From Alphaproteobacteria bacterium (lineage in GTDB: Bacteria > Pseudomonadota > Alphaproteobacteria > Bin95), in assembly GCA_022826185.1 (NCBI GenBank), contig JAJDVH010000033.1, positions 1 to 42,731 on the forward strand: DNA of 42,731 bases, given 5' to 3'. Numbering within the stretch: position 1 is the first letter of the stretch; each line of letters begins with the position of its first letter. The notes under the pieces are model-generated. The model did no database searches. It was given only the letters and a program-made list of their open reading frames with translations, and was not told the DNA's origin. The position numbers and the translations under genes were made by a program. Positions 8,426 through 16,155 of this stretch are shown here, piece after piece.

Positions 8426-8610
8426 CAGGAGCCGGCCAGCAATGCCGCCGCGGCAATCAGGATAATGGCGAGGAATTGCAGGCCGACGCGCAGCTGCATC
8501 AGCCTGTTGCCGTATTTCCGGTTGAAATTGCCACCGCGCATCATCCCGAAAATCCCGATGAACAGGACGAGCGCCACAGCGGCGAGGAGAATCGGGATCA
8601 GGAAGGACAA
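8425..8610 (-). CDS. Twin transmembrane (HIG1-like) small membrane protein
   Basis: Starting at TTG 8610 the product is 61 residues: a first membrane helix (SFLIPILLAAVALVLFIGIF), a short polar loop with the conserved pattern MRGGNFNRKYGNRLMQLRV, and a second helix (GLQFLAIILIAAAALLAG). This is the small alphaproteobacterial twin-TM family related to the HIG1 domain, commonly found just upstream of the PduO gene. A longer in-frame ATG at 8748 would add an Arg-rich stretch that overlaps the antiparallel-free coding sequence of the preceding gene and is not family-like, so TTG is chosen. The 1-base stop/start overlap with pduO indicates coupling. Confidence 0.75.
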   Translation of the reverse strand: MSFLIPILLAAVALVLFIGIFGMMRGGNFNRKYGNRLMQLRVGLQFLAIILIAAAALLAGS

Positions 8611-8621
8611 GCGAGGGGCTT

Positions 8622-8915
8622 CTATTCCGCCGGCGCAGCAGGTCCGGTGCGCTGAATCAGAGCGCGAAGCGCCGTCATCGATTCCTCGTGCAAACCTCGC
8701 GTAGTCGCCATGGCTTCCTCGTGGCGGCGCATATCGGCGTCTCGCCATTCGACGAGTTCTGCGGCGGCAGTTTCACGGGCGCGGGCGCGCTCATCTGAAG
8801 ACCGGCGCATTTCCCGAATCCCGCGCCAGATCAGGAAACAGGTGGCACCGCCTACGATAACGGTCGAGGCGGCGATGGCGACGGTCGCCCAGGCGGTTAT
8901 GAGCGCAGGGTCCAT
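8622..8915 (-). CDS. Small membrane-anchored coiled-coil protein, copy 1
   Basis: The 97-residue product has one N-terminal membrane helix (residues about 6-30, ITAWATVAIAASTVIVGGAT, then FLIWRG), followed by a charged, heptad-like helix rich in Arg, Glu and Ala (about 35-90) that should form a coiled coil facing the cytoplasm. It is a tandem paralogue of the gene at 9019-9330: the two share nearly all of the membrane helix and the ending TALRALI-RT-PAA-AE. It has its own copy of a duplicated promoter (8955-8983). Similar architecture occurs in phage and plasmid accessory proteins, but I do not recognise a named family and assign no function. Confidence 0.65.
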   Translation of the reverse strand: MDPALITAWATVAIAASTVIVGGATCFLIWRGIREMRRSSDERARARETAAAELVEWRDADMRRHEEAMATTRGLHEESMTALRALIQRTGPAAPAE

Positions 8916-8954
8916 GGCGGCGATGTTCTCGTGAACGGCCTTCGATGTGAACCT

Positions 8955-8983
8955 AACCTATGGCTGGCCCCGATGCCCGTCAA
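8955..8983 (-). promoter_or_regulatory. Sigma70-like promoter of coiled-coil gene copy 1
   Basis: On the minus strand TTGACG (8978-8983) and TAGGTT (8955-8960) are separated by exactly 17 bp. The same boxes and spacer recur 385 bp away in front of copy 2, and this non-coding stretch is better conserved between the copies than much of the coding part. Confidence 0.55.
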
Positions 8984-9018
8984 TCGGAGCGCGCCGCAAG
9001 CGCGGATCGGGCGGCTTC

Positions 9019-9330
9019 CTATTCCGCCGCTGCGGGGCGCGCGGTGCGCTCGATCAGCGCGCGCAGCGCCGTCATCGTTTCCTCGTGACGGCGGATGTCG
9101 GCTTCGCGCCAGGCCTTGAGGTCGTCGCGCCAGGCCTTGAGGTCGTCTGCGGCTGCCCTGCGGTCGCGGGCGCGCTCGTCGGACGAACGGTCCATCGCCT
9201 TGAGGCCGCGCCAGATCAGGAAACAGGTGGCGCTGCCCACGACAATGGTCGAGGCGGCGATGGCGACGGTCGCCCAGGCGGCTATGAGCGCGGGGTCTAT
9301 GGCAGCAATGTTCTCGTGAACGGCCCTCAA
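9019..9330 (-). CDS. Small membrane-anchored coiled-coil protein, copy 2
   Basis: The product (up to 103 residues from TTG 9330) has the same membrane helix as copy 1 (ALIAAWATVAIAASTIVVGS), then a charged coiled-coil helix containing an internal 7-residue direct repeat (DLKAWRD-DLKAWRE). Where copy 1 has its ATG (ATGGACCC), this copy reads ATAGACCC, so the obvious start is lost. The only nearby alternative is TTG 9330, which lies within a few bases of the transcription start predicted from the promoter at 9340-9368. The gene may therefore be poorly translated or use a non-standard start. Function unknown. Confidence 0.55.
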   Translation of the reverse strand: MRAVHENIAAIDPALIAAWATVAIAASTIVVGSATCFLIWRGLKAMDRSSDERARDRRAAADDLKAWRDDLKAWREADIRRHEETMTALRALIERTARPAAAE

Positions 9331-9339
9331 CGTGAATCT

Positions 9340-9368
9340 AACCTATGGCTGGCCCCGATGCCCGTCAA
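9340..9368 (-). promoter_or_regulatory. Sigma70-like promoter of coiled-coil gene copy 2
   Basis: TTGACG (9363-9368) and TAGGTT (9340-9345) on the minus strand, 17-bp spacer, identical to the copy at 8955-8983. It would start transcription at about 9333, only a few bases before the sole in-frame start (TTG 9330). Confidence 0.55.
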
Positions 9369-9391
9369 TCGGAACGCGCTGCAAGTGCCGG

Positions 9392-10570
9392 CTACGCAGC
9401 CGCTTCGGAGAGCGCGGCCCCGGCGTCGTAGCCGTAGAGCCATATTTGCCCAGGCGGGAAGCCGCCGCGATAGTCCGCGCGGTCCTTCGCCAGCTTGGCG
9501 TTGCGCGCCGCGACTTCCGCCGGGTCCGCCAGCAGGCAGTGGCGCTCGACAGCGCGGGACCACGCTTGAACACGGTTGGCGCGGTCGCGCCGCAGCGCTT
9601 CGTAGCGCGCCAGCCCGTCCTCTCCCATGTCGTCGGCGAGGCAGCCGGCCAGCACCCAGGCGTCTTCCAGGCTCATGGCGGCGCCCTGCGCGTGATAGGG
9701 CATCATGGCATGCGCGGCGTCGCCGAGCAGCGTCGTCCGGCCGCGCGTCCAGGCGGGCAGGCCTTCCCGGTCGAACAGCGCCCATTCATGCACGGTTTCC
9801 GTGCGCTCCACCATGCGCGTCACCGTGGGCGGGAAGGGGGCCATCGCTTCGGCGGCGTCCTCCACCCGGCCGAGCCGCGACCAGGATTCCGGCGTCTCGC
9901 GGTCGGTGCGCGCAATCGCGATCCAGTTCATCAACCGCCCGGCCGCAACCCAATAGCGCACCATGCAGGCGTCCGGCCCCCACCACACACCCGACTCGCG
10001 CGGAATGTCGAGGTCGGCAAGCCGTTCGGCCGGAACCAGGGCGCGCCAGGCGACCGAGCCCGAGTCCCGCGCATTGCCTGTGCCGAAGAGATGGCGGCGC
10101 ACCGGGCTGTGTATGCCGTCCGCGCCGATGACGATGTCGGCTTCCACGGTCTCGCCATCTGTCAGCGTCAGGCGGCCTTCCTCCACGGCTGCAACCTGCG
10201 CCCCGAGCCTGATCCGACCCGAAGGCTGACGCCTGAGCAGGCCGTCCAGCAGGTCCGCCCGGTGGGCATGGTAGTAGGGATAGCCGAAGGTCTCCCGCGC
10301 CTCCCGACCGAGCGGAGCCTCGACCAGCATCTCGCCCTCGTGGCTGCGGATCGCAAGCCCCGCGGGCTCGACACCCCAGCCGGCCATGTCGTCTTCAAGG
10401 CCCAGCCAGGTCAGGATGCGCGTGGCGTTGGGGCTGAGCTGGATGCCGGCGCCGACCGCCTCGATAAGCGGCGCCTGTTCCAGCACCAGGGCGTCGATGC
10501 CTCGCTTTGCGAGGGAGAGGGAAAGCGCCAATCCGCCGATGCCGGCGCCGACGATGACGATCCGTGCCAT
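9392..10570 (-). CDS. FAD-dependent aromatic-type monooxygenase (salicylate hydroxylase-like)
   Basis: The 392-residue protein is a class A flavoprotein monooxygenase of the UbiH/salicylate hydroxylase group, which hydroxylates aromatic rings using NAD(P)H and O2. It shows the dinucleotide-binding GAGIGG (8-13), the DG motif in IGADGIHS (148-155) that binds FAD and NAD(P)H, and the GD motif LLGDAAHAMMPYHAQG (281-296) that contacts the FAD ribose. No membrane segment is present. The closest in style are salicylate 1-hydroxylase and 3-hydroxybenzoate 6-hydroxylase. A gentisate-dioxygenase-like gene lies 8 kb away (18363-19484) and would fit the product of a 3-hydroxybenzoate 6-hydroxylase, but the genes are not linked in an operon. 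The start ATG 10570 is 22 bp downstream of the mcd stop. Confidence 0.88.
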   Translation of the reverse strand: MARIVIVGAGIGGLALSLSLAKRGIDALVLEQAPLIEAVGAGIQLSPNATRILTWLGLEDDMAGWGVEPAGLAIRSHEGEMLVEAPLGREARETFGYPYYHAHRADLLDGLLRRQPSGRIRLGAQVAAVEEGRLTLTDGETVEADIVIGADGIHSPVRRHLFGTGNARDSGSVAWRALVPAERLADLDIPRESGVWWGPDACMVRYWVAAGRLMNWIAIARTDRETPESWSRLGRVEDAAEAMAPFPPTVTRMVERTETVHEWALFDREGLPAWTRGRTTLLGDAAHAMMPYHAQGAAMSLEDAWVLAGCLADDMGEDGLARYEALRRDRANRVQAWSRAVERHCLLADPAEVAARNAKLAKDRADYRGGFPPGQIWLYGYDAGAALSEAAA

Positions 10571-10591
10571 GCAAACCGCTCCCGGGGGCGC

Positions 10592-12223
10592 TCAGTTCCG
10601 GCGTTCGAGCAGGCCGCGCGCGATGACATGGGCCTGTATCTCCGCCGCTCCTTCGAAAATGTTGAGAATGCGGGCGTCGCAGAGGATGCGCCCCACTTCG
10701 TATTCCTGGGAATAGCCGTTGCCGCCATGAACCTGGACGGCATTGTCGGCATTGGCCCAGGCGGCGCGGGCAGCGAGCAGCTTGGCCATGCCGGCCTCGA
10801 TGTCGCACCGCCGGCCGCCATCCTTCTCGCGAGCCGCGAAATAGGCAAGCTGGCGTGCGATCTGCGTCTCGACCGCCATCCAGGCGATCTTCCCGGCGAC
10901 GCGCGGGAAGCCGAGGATCGCCTTGCCGAACTGCCTGCGTCCGGCGGCATAGTCGAGCGCCAGCTCCATCGCGCGCTCCGCCACGCCCACCGAGCGCGCC
11001 GCCGTCTGTATGCGCGCGCTTTCGAAGGTCGCCATCAACTGCTTGAAGCCCTGGCCTTCCTCGCGCCCGAGAAGGTCCCCGGCGTCCACTTCGAAGCCGT
11101 CGAAGCCGATCTCATATTCCTTCATGCCGCGATAGCCGAGCACGGGAATCTCGCCGCCGTCGATGCCGGGATCGGGGAACGGGTCGCCGTCATCGCCGCG
11201 GGTCTTCGGCGCGAGGAACATGGAGAGGCCGCGATAGCCCGGCGTGTCGGGGTCGGTGCGCGCAAGCAGGGTCATCAGGTCGGCGCGCGCCGCATGGGTG
11301 ATCCAGGTCTTCGCCCCGCTGATCCGGTAAGCGCCGCCGTTCCGGACCGCGCGGGTCTTCACGCCGCCCAGGTCCGAGCCGACATCGGGTTCGGTGAACA
11401 CGGCGGTCGGCAGCACGGCGCCGCTGGCAATGCCGGGAAGCCAGCGTTCTTTCTGCTCCGGGGCGCCGCCCATCCGTATCAGTTCGGCCGCGATCTCGGA
11501 GCGTGTGCCGAGCGAGCCGACGCCGATATAGCCGCGCGAGAGCTCCTCCGTGACGACGCACATGGCCACCTTGCCCATGCCGAGCCCGCCCCATTCTTCC
11601 GGCACGGTGAGCCCGAACACGCCCATCTCCGCCATCTCCTCGACGACCGGCATCGGGATAAGTTCGTCGCGGCTGTGCCATCCGTGCGCGGGTCCGACGA
11701 TCCGCTCGTCCGCGAATCGGCGGAACTGGCCGCGCACGAGAGCGAGCGACTCGTCCTCCAGCCCGTCCGACGGCCTCTGGCCCTCGGCAAGCAGGGCGGC
11801 GATCTCCATGCGGACCGCGTTGCTGTTGCCTTCGGCGGAGACGCGCGCGACGGCAGGGACGCGAAGCGTTGCGCCGTCGAGGCCGAGATCCGCGGGCCGC
11901 ACGACTTCCCCCTGCGACAGGACGATGCCGCCGGACAGCTGCGCCAGATATTCCCCGAAGGCCGCCTGCAGGACGAGCCGGTCCAGGTCCGTGAGCGAAT
12001 CCGCGGCGTCGAGCCGCTGCGCCCAGCCGAGCATCTCGCGCAGGCCTGCGACATAAGTCGCAATCCAGGCGAAGCCGTGGGCGGCGAACTGGTCGCGCTC
12101 GAGCGCGGCCGGGTCGGTTCGGCCGGCGGCCTGCACGCGCGCCGCGACGCTGCCGCGCGCTTCGTCCAGGTAGGACCCGGCCGCGTGGAGCGCTTCGTCG
12201 AGAAGGGAAATCGGAACTATCAT
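10592..12223 (-). CDS. mcd: (2S)-methylsuccinyl-CoA dehydrogenase
   Basis: The 543-residue protein is an acyl-CoA dehydrogenase carrying an extra N-terminal domain of about 150 residues, the mark of methylsuccinyl-CoA dehydrogenase, which makes mesaconyl-C1-CoA in the ethylmalonyl-CoA pathway for acetyl-CoA assimilation. The flavin/substrate segment is VFTEPDVGSDLGGVKTRAV and the signature near the end is LNIFEGAAEIQ with the catalytic Glu at 524; the N-terminal domain includes the family-like segment GLREMLGWAQRLD. It is followed by an FAD monooxygenase gene on the same strand and is divergent from nrdB, with about 73 bp between starts. The assignment rests on length and motif style; other long acyl-CoA dehydrogenases are the alternative. 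Confidence 0.85.
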   Translation of the reverse strand: MIVPISLLDEALHAAGSYLDEARGSVAARVQAAGRTDPAALERDQFAAHGFAWIATYVAGLREMLGWAQRLDAADSLTDLDRLVLQAAFGEYLAQLSGGIVLSQGEVVRPADLGLDGATLRVPAVARVSAEGNSNAVRMEIAALLAEGQRPSDGLEDESLALVRGQFRRFADERIVGPAHGWHSRDELIPMPVVEEMAEMGVFGLTVPEEWGGLGMGKVAMCVVTEELSRGYIGVGSLGTRSEIAAELIRMGGAPEQKERWLPGIASGAVLPTAVFTEPDVGSDLGGVKTRAVRNGGAYRISGAKTWITHAARADLMTLLARTDPDTPGYRGLSMFLAPKTRGDDGDPFPDPGIDGGEIPVLGYRGMKEYEIGFDGFEVDAGDLLGREEGQGFKQLMATFESARIQTAARSVGVAERAMELALDYAAGRRQFGKAILGFPRVAGKIAWMAVETQIARQLAYFAAREKDGGRRCDIEAGMAKLLAARAAWANADNAVQVHGGNGYSQEYEVGRILCDARILNIFEGAAEIQAHVIARGLLERRN

Positions 12224-12296
12224 GGGAACGGGTGAGCGCCTTTATTCGAGTGCGCGTTATAGCAACATGGCGCCGTCGGCTATACACTGGCCGCCC

Positions 12297-13256
12297 ATGC
12301 CGCTTCTCGACCCGAGCCCGACCTACAAGCCCTTCCGCTATCCGTGGGCTTACGATGCGTGGCTCACGCAGCAGCGCATCCACTGGCTGCCTGAGGAAGT
12401 GCCGCTTTCCGACGACGTGACCGACTGGCGGCGGAGCCTCACCCCGGCGGAGCGCAACCTGCTCACCCAGATCTTCCGCTTCTTCACCCAGGCGGATGTC
12501 GAGGTGAACAACTGCTACATGAAGCACTATGCCCGCGTGTTCGAGCCGACCGAGGTGCAGATGATGCTGGCGGCCTTCTCCAATATCGAGACGGTGCATA
12601 TCGCCGCCTACAGCCATCTGCTGGACACGGTCGGGATGCCGGAAGTCGAGTATTCGGCGTTCATGCATTACAAGGCGATGCGCGACAAATACGACTACAT
12701 GAAGCAGTTCGGATCGGACTCGAAGGCGGACATTGCGCGCACGCTGGCGGTGTTCGGCGCCTTCACCGAGGGGGTCCAGCTCTTTGCGAGCTTCGCCATC
12801 CTGCTGAACTTCCCGCGCTTCGGCAAAATGAAGGGGATGGGGCAGATCGTGGCCTGGTCGGCGCGCGACGAGACCCTGCACACCGAGAACGCCATCCGCC
12901 TGTTCCGCACTTTCGTCGGGGAATATCCCGAAGTCTGGACCGAGGCGCTGCGCCGCGAGCTGGCCGAGGCCTGCCGGACGGTCATCGACCATGAGGACGC
13001 CTTCATCGACCTCGCCTTCGAGATGGGCGGCGTGGAAGGCCTCCAGCCGGAGGAGGTCAAGGCCTATATCCGGTTCATCGCCGACCGGCGGCTGGAGCAG
13101 TTGGGCCTCGAGCCGGTCTTCGCCATGGCGGAGAACCCGCTGCCCTGGATGGACGAAATGCTGAACGGCGTGGAGCACGCCAATTTCTTCGAGAACCGCG
13201 CCACCGAATATGCGAAGGCCGCGACGCGCGGAAGCTGGGAAGAGGCATTCGCCTGA
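12297..13256 (+). CDS. nrdB: Ribonucleotide reductase class I small (beta) subunit
   Basis: The 319-residue protein carries the diiron centre and tyrosyl radical used by the large subunit to reduce ribonucleoside diphosphates. By motif, the ligands are D67 (TQADVE), E98 and H101 (ETVH), E158 (FTEG), E192 and H195 (DETLH), with the radical Tyr at Y105 (ETVHIAAY spacing as in NrdB). I choose ATG 12297 because PLLDPSPTYKPFRYPWAY is the family N-terminus. Upstream in-frame starts at 12222 and 12267 would add residues unlike the family, and 12222 abuts the divergent mcd start. No nrdA is in the window, so the two subunits are unlinked, or separated beyond it. Confidence 0.92.
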   Translation: MPLLDPSPTYKPFRYPWAYDAWLTQQRIHWLPEEVPLSDDVTDWRRSLTPAERNLLTQIFRFFTQADVEVNNCYMKHYARVFEPTEVQMMLAAFSNIETVHIAAYSHLLDTVGMPEVEYSAFMHYKAMRDKYDYMKQFGSDSKADIARTLAVFGAFTEGVQLFASFAILLNFPRFGKMKGMGQIVAWSARDETLHTENAIRLFRTFVGEYPEVWTEALRRELAEACRTVIDHEDAFIDLAFEMGGVEGLQPEEVKAYIRFIADRRLEQLGLEPVFAMAENPLPWMDEMLNGVEHANFFENRATEYAKAATRGSWEEAFA

Positions 13257-13315
13257 GCGGGCAAGGGCGAGGCGGCGCGGTCCGCATGACTGCCGGGGCG
13301 GCGGGGCGCTGAGCG

Positions 13316-14044
13316 ATGGAGTTCCTGTCGCCCGCACTGTTCATTGCGATGGGCGTCGCGGCCGCGGCCGGGCTGATGCGGGGGTTCGCGGGCGTCGGCT
13401 CCGGCATGCTGATGGCGCCGGTCTTCGCGATCCTGTTCGGGCCGGTCCAGACCGTAGCCGTCATCATCCTCATGGAAATCGTGGTCACCGGCCAGCTTCT
13501 TCCCGGGGTCCGCCGCGAGATCGACTGGAAGGTGATCGCTCCCATGGGCATCGCGGCCGCCCTCCTCATGCCGGTGGGAAGCTGGCTTCTCGTGACGCTC
13601 GATCCCGACCTGATCGCAAGGGGGATCGCGCTGGTCGTGGTGGCGTTCTCGGTCCTGCTGATGGCGGGGTGGCGCTATGAGGGCGAGAAAAAGCTCTGGG
13701 CGACTCTGGGTGTCGGGGGGCTGTCCGGCGTTCTGATGGCTTCCACCAGCCTCGGCAACCCGCCGGTCATGGCATACCACCTTTCCAGCCGGGATGCGGC
13801 GGCGACCAACCGGGCGAATTTCACCGGCTACTTCGCCGTCACCCTCGTGGCGCTGATCGCCATGATGGCGGCGACCGGCCTGATCGACCGCAATGCGCTC
13901 TGGACCGCGGCGATATTGCTGCCCGTGTTCATGGCCGGAGCCTGGGTCGGCTCCCGTCTCTTCCGCCGTTCGAGCGAGGCGCTCTACCGCCGCGTCGCCC
14001 TCGGCCTCCTGTTCTGCGTCGGCATGTACGGCCTGCTTCGGTAG
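13316..14044 (+). CDS. TauE/SafE family sulfite/organic-acid exporter
   Basis: The 242-residue protein is almost entirely hydrophobic with about seven to eight predicted membrane helices and the family's two half-repeats. The first opens with AAAAGLMRGFAGVGSGMLMAP (residues 15-35), the typical Gly-rich TauE/SafE motif, and the second with GVGGLSGVLMASTSLGNPPV. The family moves sulfite, sulfoacetate or similar small anions across the inner membrane. It begins 60 bp after nrdB on the same strand and is followed by a repeat-filled convergent gap, so it may be read from the nrdB promoter. Substrate not determinable. Confidence 0.87.
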   Translation: MEFLSPALFIAMGVAAAAGLMRGFAGVGSGMLMAPVFAILFGPVQTVAVIILMEIVVTGQLLPGVRREIDWKVIAPMGIAAALLMPVGSWLLVTLDPDLIARGIALVVVAFSVLLMAGWRYEGEKKLWATLGVGGLSGVLMASTSLGNPPVMAYHLSSRDAAATNRANFTGYFAVTLVALIAMMAATGLIDRNALWTAAILLPVFMAGAWVGSRLFRRSSEALYRRVALGLLFCVGMYGLLR

Positions 14045-14056
14045 GGTGATACGGGA

Positions 14057-14089
14057 CTCATACCGGCGGCCTCGACTTCAGACTCACGG
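14057..14089 (+). repeat. Short terminal repeat motif (ATACCGGCGG...)
   Basis: A 33-bp match to the reverse strand of 126-156 and 19693-19727 (ATACCNRCGGC, TCGACTT, GACTCA). It lies 15 bp past the TauE stop. Its partner terminus and hairpin were not found nearby, so it may be a solo end. Confidence 0.5.
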
Positions 14090-14208
14090 GAAGATTGCGG
14101 CCCGTATCGTCACCCCGGCTCGGGGGCCTGCCGCCTGCTCCCATCGCGTCCGGTATGCCTGTAGCCCCTCCGCCAGGGCCGGGACGCCGGCCGGGAGACC
14201 GGCGGATG

Positions 14209-14266
14209 TGTCATGGAATGTCATGTTCGGTCATGTGCGCCGCCGGAAATGTCATGTTTTGTCATG
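14209..14266. repeat. Five phased CATGACA heptamers, copy 1
   Basis: On the plus strand TGTCATG occurs at 14209, 14219, 14250 and 14260, and GGTCATG at 14229. Start-to-start spacings are 10, 10, 21 and 10 bp, about one or two helical turns. The mirror array in copy 2 has identical spacing. It looks like an iteron or multi-site operator for one DNA-binding protein. Confidence 0.65.
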
Positions 14267-14351
14267 CGGGGCCGTTTCCGCCGGGCTGTCGGCGCGGTCC
14301 TCCTGCCGGGCTGCGGCGAGGGTTTCGGCGGCGGGGGCCGGTTGCGGTCAT
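14262..14351 (-). CDS. Tiny downstream ORF of repeat element, copy 1 (frameshifted)
   Basis: ATG 14351 follows a strong ribosome-binding site (aaggaggagg) and overlaps the stop of the Arg-rich ORF. Here the frame runs 29 residues and ends at the first CATGA of the heptamer array. Copy 2 lacks one C in the opening codons and so reads a different 34-residue frame. At most one of the two copies can encode the ancestral product. Confidence 0.25.
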   Translation of the reverse strand: MTATGPRRRNPRRSPAGGPRRQPGGNGPA

Positions 14352-14515
14352 GCGTGCCTCCTCCTTCGGGGCCAGGGGCGGGACGGGCGGTCCCTGTTTT
14401 GCGCGCGTTTCGCGTGTGCGGGCGTGCGCGGCTGCGGGCGGGTGTCGGCGCCGGCGCGGTTCGCGCACCTGATTGCGCGCGCGAGACGGCGCACGCACCT
14501 CTCGCGCTTGCTCAC
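14348..14515 (-). CDS. Small Arg-rich ORF of repeat element, copy 1
   Basis: A possible 55-residue basic protein from GTG 14515 (starts SKRERCVRRLARAIRCANRA, ends RRRRHA). The copy 2 counterpart is 50 residues; the two differ by one 12-base and one 3-base indel, both multiples of three, so the frame and stop are kept. The stop overlaps the ATG of the next ORF (ATGA). There is no good ribosome-binding site before the GTG. The ORF lies downstream of two hairpins. It may be real, or a by-product of a GC-rich structured RNA. Confidence 0.35.
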   Translation of the reverse strand: MSKRERCVRRLARAIRCANRAGADTRPQPRTPAHAKRAQNRDRPSRPWPRRRRHA

Positions 14516-14712
14516 GCCGGGGGCTTTTTCGGCCCCCAGCCGGTCGCTTTCTGCAGAAAAGCCGAAAGGCGGCCCCGGAAGCCGCCTCTCTCTACTTTCA
14601 TTCTACACCATACCGCCAAATGTCAAGTCGGGCCGGGAACAAAAAATGAAAACATCAGAGATTCTCCACGAAATGCCAGTGGAATGGAGGTCCGGATCGA
14701 CGCTCGCCGGTA

Positions 14713-16146
14713 TCAGCTGCGGTCTGCGAACAGCGGCGCGGCGGCCCGGTATCTGACGGGGTCGGTCCGCCGCACCATCCGCCCCTCGTCCACCGCCCGT
14801 TTCAGCCAGTCCCCCGCCTGGCTTTCCCTTACTCCGATCTGCGCCGCGATATCGCCGGTCCGCGTCGGAACGGCCGATGCGATCGTCAAAGCGCGACCAA
14901 GAAACAGCTCGTAGAAATCGCCGTCCTGAGGGCTGCGGGGCGCGCATGGCGGCACGCTGTATTGTCCGCTGCGCTTACCTGCGGCGACCCGGCCGTTCGA
15001 GACTGCGCGCCGCAGCCAGTCTTCCGCTTGCGGCTTCTTCAGTCCGAGGCAGTCGGCGATGCGTTGCGCGCCGACAGGCTTGTCCGCCGTGAGTTCGGCC
15101 ATGCGGGCGAGGAAGAGCGCGTAGAGGCCGTCATCCGCCGGCGCGGTCGCGTACGGCTCCGGCTCTTCCTGCAACGAAGGGGCGGCAGGCTCCAGCGGCA
15201 GGCGGTCCTGTCGGGCGGGGCGCGCGCCCTCCACCAGTTGTGAAAGCGGGAAGGGTTCCTCCGGCAGCCATTTCGCGCCATGCCGGACAAGTTCCGGGTT
15301 GCCGGAACCGGGCGCATTGTCCGGCTTCACCCAGAGCGGGACCCGGCCATGCTTCAGGTTCTCTTGGGCGCCGCTCCAGGTTCCTCCCTTGCCGGACTCG
15401 CTGCTGACAACGACCGCAGCATCGGCGAGGCAATAGATATAGGCGTTCCGCTCCATCGCCTTGCCGACATGGAAGCGGGCCTCGGGATTGAACGGGGAAA
15501 TGAGGGCCAGGCCGCCCGACAGGATGTGTTGGCGGTAGTCGGCGGCCATCGCCGACCGGAGAAGGCTGTCGGCGAGGACGCCGAGCGCCGCGCCGTCCCG
15601 TTCGAGCGCTCCCTGCATTGCGCGCCTGTCTATGCCGCGCGCGCCGCCGGACACGAGCGAACAGCCTTGCTCGGCGGCCTTGGCACCCAGACTGCGGGCG
15701 AATTCGAGGCCGTCCTCGCCGGCGTTTCGGGAGCCGACGACGGCGATGCCGCCCCGCTCCAGCAGCGCCTTGTTTCCGCAACCGAAGAGCACGGCGGGCG
15801 CCGCCCTGCCGAGGCGCCGCTTCAGGCGCTCCGGATAATCGGGGTCGGAGCGGGTGAGCACCCACAGCCCGGCCCGCTCCCAACGCTCCAGGGAGAGGCC
15901 GAGCGCCGCGCCCCGGTTGAGCAGCGCGCGCAGCCGCTCGCGCGTTACCTTCCGGTCCTCCCGGCCCTCGAGCAGCGCGTCGAGATCGCCTTTCAGCAGA
16001 GCGGAAGGCTCCAGCCCGTTGTCGTGCAGCCAGACAGCGAGTCGTCCCCATTCCCTGTTGGAGAGCGGCTTGCTGCCACTGGAGTCGGATTTCCCGAACG
16101 AGACATTCAGGAGCAGCACTGCCTGGGCTTGAGGTGTCAGCAGCAT
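14713..16146 (-). CDS. dprA: DprA/Smf-like DNA-processing protein with duplicated C-terminal wHTH-like repeat
   Basis: The 477-residue protein has the DprA Rossmann-like ssDNA-binding core: GSRNAG and SGGARGID (about 138-143 and 166-173), the family signatures. After a linker rich in Pro and Glu (about 305-340) come two related winged-helix-like units, one with the pattern IADCLGLKKPQAEDWLRRAV and one with IAAQIGVRESQAGDWLKRAV, each about 60 residues. Canonical DprA has one such tail domain. I prefer ATG 16146, which has AGGTGG upstream; GTG 16155 is an alternative. The gene abuts the RecQ-phosphoribosyltransferase gene, so they form an operon. DprA normally loads RecA on incoming single strands; this lone paralogue paired with a helicase is more likely an accessory or defence form than the competence gene. 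Confidence 0.85.
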   Translation of the reverse strand: MLLTPQAQAVLLLNVSFGKSDSSGSKPLSNREWGRLAVWLHDNGLEPSALLKGDLDALLEGREDRKVTRERLRALLNRGAALGLSLERWERAGLWVLTRSDPDYPERLKRRLGRAAPAVLFGCGNKALLERGGIAVVGSRNAGEDGLEFARSLGAKAAEQGCSLVSGGARGIDRRAMQGALERDGAALGVLADSLLRSAMAADYRQHILSGGLALISPFNPEARFHVGKAMERNAYIYCLADAAVVVSSESGKGGTWSGAQENLKHGRVPLWVKPDNAPGSGNPELVRHGAKWLPEEPFPLSQLVEGARPARQDRLPLEPAAPSLQEEPEPYATAPADDGLYALFLARMAELTADKPVGAQRIADCLGLKKPQAEDWLRRAVSNGRVAAGKRSGQYSVPPCAPRSPQDGDFYELFLGRALTIASAVPTRTGDIAAQIGVRESQAGDWLKRAVDEGRMVRRTDPVRYRAAAPLFADRS

Positions 16147-16155
16147 GGCGCCCAC

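Larger units (their letters stand above)
8620..9390. repeat. Direct tandem duplication, unit about 385 bp
   Basis: Two head-to-tail units, about 8620-9005 and 9015-9390, each hold a coiled-coil gene plus its promoter. The upstream 60 bp (8931-8995 versus 9318-9382) differ at only a handful of positions, whereas the coiled-coil coding part has diverged and changed length. Confidence 0.75.
14208..14652 (-). repeat. Copy 1 of 0.4-kb inverted element (promoter, hairpins, small ORFs, iterons)
   Basis: This 445-bp segment matches 33174-33579 in inverted orientation over its whole length. Reading leftward it holds TTGACA (14621-14626) with TAGAAT 15 bp downstream (14600-14605), a hairpin GGCGGC/GCCGCC, a palindrome TTTCTGCAGAAA, a strong stem GGGGGC/GCCCCC, a small Arg-rich ORF (14348-14515), a coupled ORF (14262-14351) and five CATGACA-type heptamers (14209-14266). 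It fills the gap between the convergent TauE and dprA genes. No transposase or inverted terminal repeats are seen. The 14045-14712 gap contains nothing else I can support. Confidence 0.8.

Noticed and set aside
9332-12235. A 967-residue open frame on the plus strand
   Set aside because: It is antisense to mcd and the FAD monooxygenase, whose motifs (EGAAEIQ, GAGIGG, GD) are on the minus strand. It is an artefact of GC-rich codon use.
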